This document shows positions 9,660 to 17,971 of a stretch of 64,000 nucleotides of DNA, one piece after another; the first letter of the stretch is position 1; the number at the start of each line of letters is the position of its first letter. A program made the translations under genes and the position numbers. The notes under the pieces were generated by a model. The model saw only the letters and a program-made list of their open reading frames with translations, searched no databases and was not told where the DNA came from. The DNA lies in the NCBI RefSeq assembly GCF_963664415.1, contig NZ_OY761445.1, positions 2,692,501 through 2,756,500 of the forward strand, read 5' to 3'. The stretch is from an uncultured Desulfobacter sp. Lineage in GTDB: Bacteria; Desulfobacterota; Desulfobacteria; Desulfobacterales; Desulfobacteraceae.

Positions 9660-10408
9660 ACCCAGCAGTCCAGGCAGTCCTCACACAGCACTTAAAAACG
9701 CTGAAGCTCTCGACGATGGAAAAAGAGTTGGAAGGTCAGATCCGGCAGGCGCATGAGGCGGCCTGCGGCTACGATGAGTTTTTATTGAATCTTGTTGAAG
9801 CGGAAGTTCAAATACGGCAGGAAAACGGTCGCAAGCGACGTCTCAAGGAAGCCAGGTTCCCGATGCAGAAACCGCTTGAAACATTTGATTTTGAGGCTGC
9901 CCCTGATTTGGACGCCCGGTTGATCAAAGAACTTTCAACAGGGACATTCATTAAAGAAGCCCGGAATATAATTTTGATAGGTAAAAGCGGAGCCGGTAAA
10001 ACCCATCTGGCAACCAGCATCGGGATGGAAGCCTGCCGGTATGGACATCGAGTTCGTTTTATTACTGGTTGTGGGCTTGCAAACGAACTGACGGAGGCCA
10101 GGGAACAACAGGCTCTGGGTAGAATGATAAAACGATATGCCGGTTATGGGCTGTTGATTCTTGATGAATTGGGGTACGTCCCGTTCAGTAAAATCGGCGC
10201 TGAATTATTGTTCCAAGTCCTTACCGAGCGCCATGAAAGACGTTCGATCATCATCACTACCAATCTTGGTTTTGGTGATTGGACGCAGGTGTTTGGCGAT
10301 GCAAATCTTACCGCTGCTCTGCTGGATCGTGTCACTCACCGGGCTCACATTATTCAATGTAACTGGGACAGTTATCGACTTAAACAGACTTTAAAATCGA
10401 GAGGATAA
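9656..10408 (+). CDS. istB: IS21 helper ATPase IstB
   Basis: A 250-residue AAA+ ATPase. Walker A is GKSGAGKTHLATS (about 105-117) and Walker B is LLILDELGY (about 165-173). The C-terminal region HRAHIIQCNWDSYRLKQT is typical of IstB. It overlaps the istA remnant by four bases. The gene itself is intact, but without a complete IstA it cannot drive transposition alone. Confidence 0.95.
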   Translation: MNPAVQAVLTQHLKTLKLSTMEKELEGQIRQAHEAACGYDEFLLNLVEAEVQIRQENGRKRRLKEARFPMQKPLETFDFEAAPDLDARLIKELSTGTFIKEARNIILIGKSGAGKTHLATSIGMEACRYGHRVRFITGCGLANELTEAREQQALGRMIKRYAGYGLLILDELGYVPFSKIGAELLFQVLTERHERRSIIITTNLGFGDWTQVFGDANLTAALLDRVTHRAHIIQCNWDSYRLKQTLKSRG

Positions 10409-10411
10409 AGA

Positions 10412-10672
10412 ATGAAAGAACTGGATGTATATAATCCCCTGAAAGGTCGAAATGAAACGATAAGGATCGAGATCTCCGAAGACTGTACGACCTATTTTGA
10501 AGAGGCGGAGAAGAATGATGATATCCTGAGCATTACAGACACAGATGCCGGTTTGTTAATACAAGAGTGTGGGTGCACAAAACCGATTCTCATAGCTGTA
10601 GAATCACGGGAATCAATTAATTACAGCCAAAAAGGAGCGTTGAAGGCAATAGCCGACTACTGCGTTGGGTAG
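10412..10672 (+). CDS. small protein, possible IS21 passenger gene
   Basis: An 86-residue soluble acidic protein that starts 3 bases after istB. It has a CTTYFEEAEKND segment and a GLLIQECGCTKP Cys pair, with no signal peptide. I do not recognise the family. Its position between istB and the IS right end suggests cargo of the element. A perfect 52-bp palindrome follows 7 bases after the stop and could terminate transcription. Confidence 0.55.
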   Translation: MKELDVYNPLKGRNETIRIEISEDCTTYFEEAEKNDDILSITDTDAGLLIQECGCTKPILIAVESRESINYSQKGALKAIADYCVG

Positions 10673-10679
10673 CCCGTCC

Positions 10680-10731
10680 GGCCAGGGCCAGGGGATCGGC
10701 CCGGCGCCGGGCCGATCCCCTGGCCCTGGCC
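10680..10731. repeat. perfect 52-bp GC-rich palindrome
   Basis: Two 26-base arms meet with no loop at GGC|GCC. The arms are very GC-rich, unlike the surrounding DNA. Outer flanks TTGGGTA and TACCCAA extend the symmetry after short mismatches. It lies just after the passenger gene and before the IS21 right end. There is no T-run, so it may be a strong hairpin terminator, a protein site or a recent rearrangement product. Confidence 0.85.
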
Positions 10732-10831
10732 GTTACCCAAACCGGAACTATATAAAAAGCGATAAGAGAATGATTTTAACAACAGGGGGGGTCAAAATTG
10801 GGTTGTCGAGAGGGGTCAATTTTGTGTTGCA

Positions 10832-12210
10832 ATTCCGATCCCCTTTTGCACGGCAAAAAGTTCTTCAATTTTTTCACGCAGCCGGTAGTTTTCAAGCGCT
10901 GTAAATGTGTCCATAGCCTGATTGCTGACAAGGGCGAAATAGCCAAAGTATTTTTTTGCTTCGGCAATGGCCTCATCGTTGAACCCAACCTTCAACTGTC
11001 CCCCACGCCCCTTTCTGGAGCTTGTCAGGTACTTGTCTATTTTTCTTTGCGCTGATTCCGTAAATTCTGTTGTGTTCTCTTCCACCAGCATCTTTAGGTC
11101 AAGCAAATCCTTGCGAAAGGCGAGTTCTTTCTTGGCTTCATTGTCGGGGGAATAATAAATGTGGACATACAGGCGGCGCGAGAATGTCTCTTTTTCACCG
11201 GCAGCTGTGCCGTTGCGTGACCGCTGGCGAACTTTACTGAACTGGTGTGTTAAGCACGAAGTTGCGCCACAAATTGACGGATCAAACGGGCAGGTGCTGG
11301 ACATACTCGCTATACTTGGGCGAAGTGCATCAACTGTCTCACGGATCCAGGTAATGTTGGGGTCAACCAGGGTCAAAAATTTCACATTGCGCAAGGAAAA
11401 TTCCATCATGTTTTTCTGGCTATAGTAGCCGTTATCAGTAACAACCAGAGGTTTTTCAAGATGGAGGCATTTAAGCTGTGTCAGAGTGTTTTCAATAGAG
11501 ATAACATCCGGAACATTGCCTGGTTGTTTGGAGAAGGCTATTGGTTCGCCAGACTTCACGGAATATAGGGTTAAAAGCTTGATCGTGTTGAGTCCGTCTT
11601 GAGCTTTGTTGAACCCTTGTCTTGCCTCCGACTGATTTTCAGAATAGGTCGAGATTGTGGTCGAATCAAACGCTACCACAGGAGATTTCCCCAGGTGTTC
11701 AGCTCGAGCTGAAAAATAGCGTTGAACGCCTTCTTCATTTCGTCCAACATTTTTAAACAGATTGCCATACACGTCTTCCGTGATTCCTTCATGATATGGA
11801 AGTGGGTGCATCACTTGCCAACTTTCAAGGCGTGGCAGCGTATTACCGCCGGATCCGATCCAGTAACGTGCGATAGACAATATTTTTGCGGCATCGCCCT
11901 CACTGAATGAAGCATATACATCATCATCAATACCAGACGCCTTTCCAACCCATTCTAAGATGTCCGTGAGTCCGGTATGCTGCCGTGTTGCACCGGGAAT
12001 GCTTCCTTCTCCTTTGCGTTTTTTCGGACGAGTCGGCACAATTTTTTGGGTTCCCGACTTGATTTTGCCTTTAAGTTTTTGACTGACCGTATATGTCTTC
12101 CTGGTCTTTTCGTTGTAGGCCGTTATCCGTTCATAGACGTAAATGTCACCATTCGGACGCTTTTCACGCCGCTCTCCAACGTGATTTTTCCCTGTTATTG
12201 GTTTAGACAT
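10832..12210 (-). pseudogene. IS1634-like transposase, C-terminally truncated
   Basis: About 460 residues from an ATG at 12210 with AAGGGAA upstream. DDE-family features are visible: VVAFDSTTIST, LVVTDNGYYS and, near the end, YRLREKIEELF (the YREK-type motif with catalytic Glu). After EELFAVQKG the frame runs into IS21 sequence and stops, so the usual tail is absent. The N-terminus is the Lys-rich domain common in this family. Confidence 0.85.
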
Positions 12211-12326
12211 GGATAAATTCCCTTTTAAAGTGTATGTATAGTATAATACGTGCATTATAAAAAGGCAAGAAAAAAGCACGGTTTTTCAATTAAATCCGTG
12301 CTTATCGATCGGTTTTAGGGTTTAAA
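10832..12326 (-). mobile_element. IS1634-like (IS4 superfamily) element, 3' end lost
   Basis: Contains one transposase gene on the minus strand, cut at its C-terminus by the IS21 right end. On the 5' side an AGCACGG/CCGTGCT hairpin (12274-12302) and short AT-rich sequence lead to the lipoprotein fragment at 12327. The distal end of the element is not found left of the IS66, so it was probably removed in the same deletion. The right boundary is approximate. Confidence 0.65.
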
Positions 12327-12935
12327 GTGTACGCTTTATACGATTTTCAGGATACAATCAAAAAAAAATATAAGACTACATGCCATAAATACTATTATAC
12401 GAAAAAGCTTGCTATAAAAGCAGATTACACATTGAAGGATAGAAATAATAATGTTGTATTGGCTGATTCGATCACTGAAACCTATAATAAGACCTGGACA
12501 TCAAGGGAAAGTCAATCTGAGGCAAAATCAAATGCATTAACCGATGAGGAAATTATCAACCAAGTGATGCAAACGATTTCGCGTAAAATTATATACGCAA
12601 TTACCCCTCACGAAGAAGTTGTTAAAAGAGTGCTACAGGAAGGGACTGATCCCAATATTAAATTAGGTATCACATACCTGACAACTGGTCGGACTGATCA
12701 GGCCCTCAACATTTGGGATCAATGTGTCCAAGGTGCGATGTCATCAAATGATAAAGCCATTACTTATTACAACATAGGGGTTGTAATGGAAAGTCAAGGG
12801 CTTTACCGTGATGCATTTGAGTTATACAGCGAAGCCAATGCCTTACTTCCAACGGAAAAATTGTATATGGAATCAATGACCAGGGTAGAAATGCTAAATA
12901 AAAAATCCGGCTCATTAAGAAAGTGGAAGAAGTGA
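12327..12935 (+). pseudogene. lipoprotein gene, 3' fragment with TPR-like tail
   Basis: About 200 residues without a signal peptide. First comes a beta-rich segment (TKKLAIKADYTLKD, then VVLADSITETYNKTW) of the type found in exported CsgG-like or LPP-like lipoproteins. Then comes a TPR-like part (GITYLTTGRTDQALNIWDQC, ITYYNIGVVMESQGLYRDAFELYSEA). It sits immediately beyond the IS nest and probably completes the lipoprotein that begins at 7037. A GTG opens the frame, but no good ribosome site precedes it. The caspase gene follows 19 bases later. Confidence 0.6.
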
Positions 12936-12954
12936 TAATAGTTGAGGTATCCGA

Positions 12955-13893
12955 ATGAAATTATTTCATTTAATGTTATGGGCATTAATTTTATCAGAAC
13001 TTACGGGATGTACTCAATCTAAAACAAACATTGACATGCCTATAGGCACTTCACGGGAATTAAATATTAGAAAATATGAGTATAATGCGAGATTGTCAAA
13101 ACATACATTAAATCCGTCAACCAATAAACCCATAAAATATGAACCCATTCAAAACACTACTGCTTATAATACAGAACGATTATCTAATAATATAAGTAAA
13201 CGTAGAATAGCATTAGTCATCGGCAACTCAAATTATATAGATGGGGGTACTTTACCCAATCCTGTTAACGATGCACGAGCGATGTTTCAGTCTTTACAAA
13301 GATTGAATTTCCAAGTGATAAAATATGAAAATGTTAGACAAACTGATATGAAAAAAGCCATTGATAATTTTGGCAATCGATTGAAAAAATTTGATGTCGG
13401 ATTATTTTTTTACGCGGGGCACGGGCTACAAGTCCAGGGAAGTAATTTTCTTGTCCCAATTGATGCAGTGATCAAATCAGAAAATGATGTTGAATATAAC
13501 TGCGTAAACGCAGAAAGAATTTTTGGTAAAATGGAAGATGCCAATTGTAAAACGAATATCATTATTTTAGATGCGTGTAGAGATAATCCTTTTGAAAGAA
13601 GTTGGTCCCGGGGAATTGTAAGAAAAGGAAAAGGATTAGCTTTTATGAATGCACCATCAGGTTCGATAATTGCTTATGCCACTTCGCCGGGAAGAACTGC
13701 TTCAGATGGAATCTCCGGGCAAAATGGGGTTTATACAGCAGCTCTTCTAAAATATATGCAGACTCCCAATATTACAATTGAAAACATGTTTAAAATGGTT
13801 CGGGCTGATGTGGAGAAAGCAACAAGAGGGCAACAAATTCCTTGGGAGTCCACATCCTTAAAAGGAAATTTTTTATTTAACATTCAAAAATAG
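12955..13893 (+). CDS. lipoprotein caspase-like protease (peptidase C14) 1
   Basis: A 312-residue protein. Lipobox LTGC puts the anchor at Cys19. The C14 domain starts with RRIALVIGNSNY (about 83-94). The catalytic His156 is in FFYAGHG and Cys208 in LDACRDNPF. The mature N-terminus is a 60-residue Asn/Lys-rich linker. It was probably co-transcribed with the preceding lipoprotein gene, which is now broken. This is the simplest of six C14 genes in the window. Family knowledge predicts cleavage after basic residues, but the substrate is unknown. Base composition is more AT-rich than the downstream caspases. Confidence 0.92.
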   Translation: MKLFHLMLWALILSELTGCTQSKTNIDMPIGTSRELNIRKYEYNARLSKHTLNPSTNKPIKYEPIQNTTAYNTERLSNNISKRRIALVIGNSNYIDGGTLPNPVNDARAMFQSLQRLNFQVIKYENVRQTDMKKAIDNFGNRLKKFDVGLFFYAGHGLQVQGSNFLVPIDAVIKSENDVEYNCVNAERIFGKMEDANCKTNIIILDACRDNPFERSWSRGIVRKGKGLAFMNAPSGSIIAYATSPGRTASDGISGQNGVYTAALLKYMQTPNITIENMFKMVRADVEKATRGQQIPWESTSLKGNFLFNIQK

Positions 13894-13911
13894 AATCGGG
13901 ATGGGACTACA

Positions 13912-13936
13912 GGGCTTCCCATCATTGAGGAAGCCC
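13912..13936 (+). terminator. hairpin after caspase 1
   Basis: GGGCTTCC and GGAAGCCC form an 8-bp stem with a 9-base loop, 19 bases after the caspase stop. There is no long T-run, so it is a weak or factor-assisted terminator. Bases 13937-14080 show no gene. Confidence 0.4.
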
Positions 13937-14080
13937 CCTCCTGACATGCGGATCACGTACCAGGGCGGTCCGGCTGATTTTTGGCATCATATCCCGGGCA
14001 GATGTCACCCTTTATCAAGTGAGGTTGCCACTAAAAGTATGGGAGATATGTGCCCTGAGCTATGTTCGCAAAGCCCTCTT

Positions 14081-14707
14081 TCATTGCGGACTCATCTTTT
14101 TGACCTCAAGATAGGCAATCCCGTCCTTAATGGTAATGACCACCTCTTCATCCTCTGCAAAAAAAGATTTTTGTGCAACATAAGGGGTGTCCATGACCAC
14201 GCCTTTCAGTGTCCCCGCCTTGATGCCATGTTCAGAGAGCAAAGTTGCAAGTCCTTTAATCCGGGCTTGAGATTCCCAACGGGTGTTGTTGTTTTCCATA
14301 AGCAACTCTTTGACCCTGCCGTCCATGAAAAGGGTAACGGACATTTCACCGGGTGACGTCCCATTCCAGGGGCCATAGTGATAGAGGCCGGAACCGATCA
14401 TCACCATGAGAAGGATGGATGCGGCAAGGGAATACAAGGGTTTAAACTTTCCCCCCAAAGCAGGTTGTTCCCCGTGGATATCTTCTCTGTCCCTTTGACT
14501 GTTCTCCGCCTGGCCCATGAGGGCCATATCCAGAATGTCACTGCATTTCTGACAGCGGTTCAGATGGTGGATGACCTTTTGTCTTTGGGCCTGGTCCAAC
14601 CGTCCGTCTATGAAAGCAGCCATTTCCTGCGGAGAAATCCCATGGGCGCAGGATTCACCATGGCTTTCTTTGTATTCTGCAACTATCGTTTTAATCCACT
14701 TTCCCAT
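14081..14707 (-). CDS. anti-sigma factor with zinc-finger (zf-HC2-like) domain
   Basis: A 208-residue membrane protein. The N-terminal cytoplasmic domain has the anti-sigma zinc motif HHLNRCQKC (about 46-54) with GISPQEMAAFIDGRL before it. One membrane segment (SLAASILLMVMIGSGLY, about 92-110) follows, then a 95-residue periplasmic domain of unknown fold. It lies directly downstream of the sigma gene on the same strand, the usual pairing. A TGTCCGTWW motif lies 81 bases upstream of the start, inside the short gap to the sigma gene, so it may have its own promoter. Confidence 0.82.
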   Translation of the reverse strand: MGKWIKTIVAEYKESHGESCAHGISPQEMAAFIDGRLDQAQRQKVIHHLNRCQKCSDILDMALMGQAENSQRDREDIHGEQPALGGKFKPLYSLAASILLMVMIGSGLYHYGPWNGTSPGEMSVTLFMDGRVKELLMENNNTRWESQARIKGLATLLSEHGIKAGTLKGVVMDTPYVAQKSFFAEDEEVVITIKDGIAYLEVKKMSPQ

Positions 14708-14787
14708 TTTAACCTCGTCTTGTTATTCCAACTCCCAGAATCCAATCCCGGAATAAACTGATGACACAGGGTGTCTAATTATCCTAT

Positions 14788-14794
14788 ACGGACA
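14788..14794 (-). promoter_or_regulatory. TGTCCGTWW motif copy 3
   Basis: The minus strand reads TGTCCGTAT, just after the sigma gene stop region and 81 bases before the anti-sigma start. If the motif is part of the promoter read by that sigma factor, this gives feedback control of the anti-sigma gene. Confidence 0.45.
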
Positions 14795-14796
14795 GA

Positions 14797-15558
14797 TTAT
14801 AATTTTCGGATGCCCTGTTCCAGCAATGCCTCTTTATATTTCAATAATATTTTCCGGCGTCTGCGGTTAAGCCGGCTGGTGTTGATCCCAAGCAGACGGG
14901 CCACCTGTCCGGGCTTGATACTGCTGTAGTAAAGCTTGTCAACAATGAACCGCTCTTCTTCGTCCAGGGATAGAAATGTCTTTTTCAAAACCGCCACAGC
15001 TTTGGCTTTTTGCTCGAAATCGAGTCGGTCAATGATCTGATCCAGGGAATCTAAATCATCATCACGGCGGTCCTGCACCCGCTGGTCGTGATAGTCTTCC
15101 AGGTATTCAAATTCAGGATGTTGACGGCATTTAACTTTTGCCAGACTTTCAATATCGTTCAAGTAGTCGTCATAGGTCCCGGTGTACAGGGGATCCGGTT
15201 CCGTTTTGACCAGATGAAAGGCATCGTCATAGGAGAATTTTCGCCAGCACACGTAACGGTAGACGGCTTGGGCCCATTGGCCCATTCGGGACACTGCTTC
15301 AGGGAATCGCCGTCTGCCATATTTTTTGCGTCTAAAATCAATGATCAGATTGCAGCTTACCGCATTCATGAATGCTCCGGGGGAGCTTTTAGCGGTAAAC
15401 GCCTTTAAACGCCTGCAGTCATCCTTTTTCAAAGCATCAAGGATATAATTGAAGCATTCAAGTCCCTCATTTTCATCGAAAAACCATTTTTGACAGTTTC
15501 TTTCTATTTTATCGATATTTTCTTTTGTTAAGAGTTCCGCTGATACTGATATGCCCAT
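14797..15558 (-). CDS. sigma-70 family (ECF-like) RNA polymerase sigma factor
   Basis: 253 residues. Region 2-like sequence (FMNAVSCNLIIDFRRKKYGRRRFPEA, about 63-88, basic as for -10 recognition) and a C-terminal region 4 helix-turn-helix (EERFIVDKLYYSSIKPGQVARLLGIN then RLNRRRRKILLKYKEAL, about 200-248) are visible. The acidic linker between them (about 110-185) is longer than in typical ECF factors. The zinc-finger anti-sigma gene follows. I infer that it drives at least part of the surrounding exported-protein genes. It may also be an unusual ECF subgroup not covered by standard models. Confidence 0.78.
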   Translation of the reverse strand: MGISVSAELLTKENIDKIERNCQKWFFDENEGLECFNYILDALKKDDCRRLKAFTAKSSPGAFMNAVSCNLIIDFRRKKYGRRRFPEAVSRMGQWAQAVYRYVCWRKFSYDDAFHLVKTEPDPLYTGTYDDYLNDIESLAKVKCRQHPEFEYLEDYHDQRVQDRRDDDLDSLDQIIDRLDFEQKAKAVAVLKKTFLSLDEEERFIVDKLYYSSIKPGQVARLLGINTSRLNRRRRKILLKYKEALLEQGIRKL

Positions 15559-15637
15559 GAATCCCCAACCTTCTTTTGAATCTGTACCCTGCCTTAGTCC
15601 TCTACAACTGAATGCTAAAAATAGGTATTGTTACCGT

Positions 15638-15663
15638 AATTAATTTGATTATTCAATTTAATT
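15638..15663. repeat. AT-rich palindrome, copy 2
   Basis: AATTAATTT-N8-AATTTAATT, 80 bases upstream of the sigma-factor start. It matches the element at 2679-2704, including the preceding TACCG. It is a possible operator for the sigma gene. Confidence 0.4.
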
Positions 15664-15805
15664 CGCACACGCTGTTTAGAAAATATCCCCCCCCAGATTA
15701 GACAGGCTTTCGGGACTTTGCCGGCAATTCCTGTGGGTTTGCCACTCATCTGCGGATGGCTGTGGCGCAGCCCCAAGGTTCCCTGTATTTTGGCCCTGGC
15801 CGGCA

Positions 15806-16141
15806 ATGATCAAAGTCCGTTCTTAGGTGATCTGTTGGGCGAAATCAGAAACAAGCCCCAATACCGAAAAGATACAGATAAAAGGTTTCCGAGCCTTTAA
15901 TTTTAAAGCGGATTTGTCCACCGGTTTTATAACTCTGCTTGAGGGAAGGAAATTCTATTTTCAGCAATTTCCCGGCATCATCGCTGCCGGCGCTACTGCG
16001 AATTCCGAGCCTTTTCACATCTGCATGGGCAGTGGATGCACACATCATTAAAAAAACGATTGCAATGACAGTCATAAAGGCATTCGGATACATTTTCTTC
16101 ACTGTCTCTCTCCTTTTTTGATCGTTTAATTTAACCGGCAC
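15806..16141 (-). pseudogene. decayed exported DUF4384-like protein
   Basis: The first 98 residues have a signal peptide (cut near AHA) and a segment GGQIRFKIKGSETFYLYLFGIGA like the DUF4384 core. The frame then stops. In a neighbouring frame LISPNRSPKN follows, which resembles the next family strand (usually IFPNR), so at least one indel has broken it. A good ribosome site (GGAGAGA) and a TGTCCGTWW motif 78 bases upstream remain. The rest, 15664-15805, has no clear coding content. Confidence 0.55.
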
Positions 16142-16218
16142 CAGCCGGATATCTTTTTGAATCAGATTCCAGGCTGGTAAGCTTATTTAAATGCTCACTT
16201 AGTACTCACAGATAGATA

Positions 16219-16225
16219 ACGGACA
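16219..16225 (-). promoter_or_regulatory. TGTCCGTWW motif copy 4
   Basis: The minus strand reads TGTCCGTTA, 78 bases upstream of the decayed DUF4384-like gene. It shares a longer block with the copy at 22994: both have GATGCATTT before the motif and ATCTGTGAG after it. Confidence 0.45.
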
Positions 16226-16377
16226 AAAAACAAATGCATCGTTATTTTTCGGAAGACGGTTAATTTTTTAAACTTGATAAAAGGAAACTTTCTATATGAA
16301 CCGGTTAGTGCGTGTTTGATAATTGATGAATCGGCTGCACTCTCATGAAAACGGCATGCTCATCATTTGATCCACTG

Positions 16378-16449
16378 TGTAGGTTGGATTAAACGAAGTC
16401 AAACCCAACATTTTGTGATTGTTGGGTTTCCTTCCCCAGCACGACCTAC
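16378..16449. repeat. REP/MITE-like inverted repeat
   Basis: The inner perfect stem AAACCCAACA (16401-16410) pairs with TGTTGGGTTT (16420-16429), and the outer GTAGGT pairs with ACCTAC. This looks like the widespread GTAGGTTGG...AACCCAACA intergenic repeat of bacteria. It lies between divergent genes. Confidence 0.65.
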
Positions 16450-16525
16450 ACTACATTCCAAGCATTGGCCACAAAGATGATCAAGGTCAAAACAATCAAC
16501 CGGAAAACGAATCATTTTCATCTTC

Positions 16526-16532
16526 TGTCCGT
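16526..16532 (+). promoter_or_regulatory. TGTCCGTWW motif copy 5
   Basis: TGTCCGTAT, 79 bases upstream of the DUF4384-like lipoprotein start. About 80 bases around it (ATCAACC..., TTTTCATC before; GGATA and GAATGAC after) closely match the region at 36720-36800 upstream of the TPR-caspase, so the two promoters share an ancestor. Confidence 0.5.
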
Positions 16533-16604
16533 ATCAATATGTATGGATAAAATCCTGAATGACAGAATGGACTGAATCATTTTATGGTCAAAGGAGTTGA
16601 ACCG

Positions 16605-17969
16605 ATGAAATTATTTTTAACACCATTTGCGTGTCTTATCTGTTTTTGCCTGTTTTCCTGCACCCATTCACAGGTCGGCAATAACGGGGATCCGCCTGTT
16701 TCAACCGGGTCGAAATCCGATTTCGGTAAGCTGGGTAAGCACCTTGTTGCCCAACTTGAACTCAATTACAACAGCCCCTACCGAATTGAGGTGGAAACCA
16801 GTATCCCCAGACCCGAAGACGGGGAACATTATCTGCTGCTGGGAGAAACGCTGGATCGGCAAATCAAAGAAGCGCTGGGTAAATCTATGGTTTTCCGACC
16901 CCAAAATGGCGGAAATGCCGAATTTTTCCTGAAACCGGAATATAAGACGGGAAAAAACACAACCATTGTCCACCTCACACTGATGCACAAACAAAATCGG
17001 AGCGTGGCTGCAGCATCCCAGATGACTGTTGACAATCACGGTCTTCCGCCGGAATTATTTAAACCGGCTATCCGGTCGCCTGAGGACCTGGCCCGTATTG
17101 CCGGAAAAATTCTGGTAGAGGGATTTAATTCCGGATCAGCCAGGGAAGATATCCCCTTCACTTTGTTCATTGATCCCAGGGAGTTCAAGACTCATTCATA
17201 CCCATTGCGTCCGCCTTTGAGCAAACGGCTGGCCATGGGATTCAATACTGTTTTGTCTGATGGAGTCCCCGGCATCAGCCTGGTGGGCACACGGAAAAAG
17301 GCATCTTTGATCCTGACCGGGGACATCATCCGAAACGACAAGGGTGTGATGGTTCATAGCCGCCTGAAAGAAATCAAGGCTTCCGGGCGGGTTCTTTCCT
17401 CGTTCAGCGGCATTATTCAGGAGGCCTTTGTCAAATCGGAATGGTTTGAAACAGATGCTTCCGATGAAAACCACCGGCCCCTCACCAAGGTCCAACCGCC
17501 CGTACCGGAGCCGGAGCCGTTCAAACTGGATCTGTACACCGGGAAAGGCAAAACCGGACTATTTTTCAAAAAAGGAGAGGCTGTCACCATCCATGCCAGA
17601 AGCAGCAGAAAGGCTTTTGTCAAAATTTTCAATGTGGCTGCAGACGGCACAGTGCTCAGAATTTACCCCAACGCTTTTACCAGCCCCGCACCTGTACTGA
17701 TTCCCGGACAGGTCCATACCATACCGGCAGATTATTACGATGCGGATTTTGAAATTGAAGTGACCGAACCCCTGGGGGAAGAATTGATTGTTGCTCTGGC
17801 TTCCGACTCACCTTTGCCGGATTTTCCAGCTTACATCAAAACCGGGGATTTCGGGGTCAGAATTATAGATGCGGATTTTTCTGAAATCAAAAAATGGGCA
17901 AACGCTGCGGCCGGGAAGTATGGTGCACAGATTTCCTGGAATATTTTGCCGTTTAGGACAGGGAGGTAA
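16605..17969 (+). CDS. lipoprotein with C-terminal DUF4384-like domain
   Basis: 454 residues from ATG 16605 (AAAGGAG 8-9 bases upstream; an earlier in-frame codon at 16584 lacks a site). The lipobox is FSC at about residue 19. The middle (about 50-290) contains two CsgG/LpoB-like repeats by appearance. Residues about 310-400 match DUF4384: KLDLYTGKGKTGLFFKKGEAV, then FVKIFNVAADGTVLRIYPN. DUF4384 often occurs in or beside caspase-like proteins. The stop is 2 bases from the next start, so the pair forms an operon. Confidence 0.75.
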   Translation: MKLFLTPFACLICFCLFSCTHSQVGNNGDPPVSTGSKSDFGKLGKHLVAQLELNYNSPYRIEVETSIPRPEDGEHYLLLGETLDRQIKEALGKSMVFRPQNGGNAEFFLKPEYKTGKNTTIVHLTLMHKQNRSVAAASQMTVDNHGLPPELFKPAIRSPEDLARIAGKILVEGFNSGSAREDIPFTLFIDPREFKTHSYPLRPPLSKRLAMGFNTVLSDGVPGISLVGTRKKASLILTGDIIRNDKGVMVHSRLKEIKASGRVLSSFSGIIQEAFVKSEWFETDASDENHRPLTKVQPPVPEPEPFKLDLYTGKGKTGLFFKKGEAVTIHARSSRKAFVKIFNVAADGTVLRIYPNAFTSPAPVLIPGQVHTIPADYYDADFEIEVTEPLGEELIVALASDSPLPDFPAYIKTGDFGVRIIDADFSEIKKWANAAAGKYGAQISWNILPFRTGR

Positions 17970-17971
17970 TC

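Larger units (their letters stand above)
8762..10831 (+). mobile_element. IS21-family element, 5' end deleted
   Basis: Carries the 3' part of istA, istB, a small passenger gene and a right end with repeated blocks GGGGTCAAAATTG (about 10788) and GGGGTCAATTTTG (about 10812). Multiple short terminal repeats are typical of IS21. The left end and the istA 5' half are missing at the IS66 junction. The right end sits in the 3' part of an IS1634-like transposase gene. The boundary at 10831 (TGTTGCA) is an estimate. Confidence 0.8.

Noticed and set aside
12327..12345. GTG start for the 202-residue frame after the IS nest
   Set aside because: No ribosome site and the protein begins inside a domain. 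Better explained as the 3' part of the interrupted lipoprotein.
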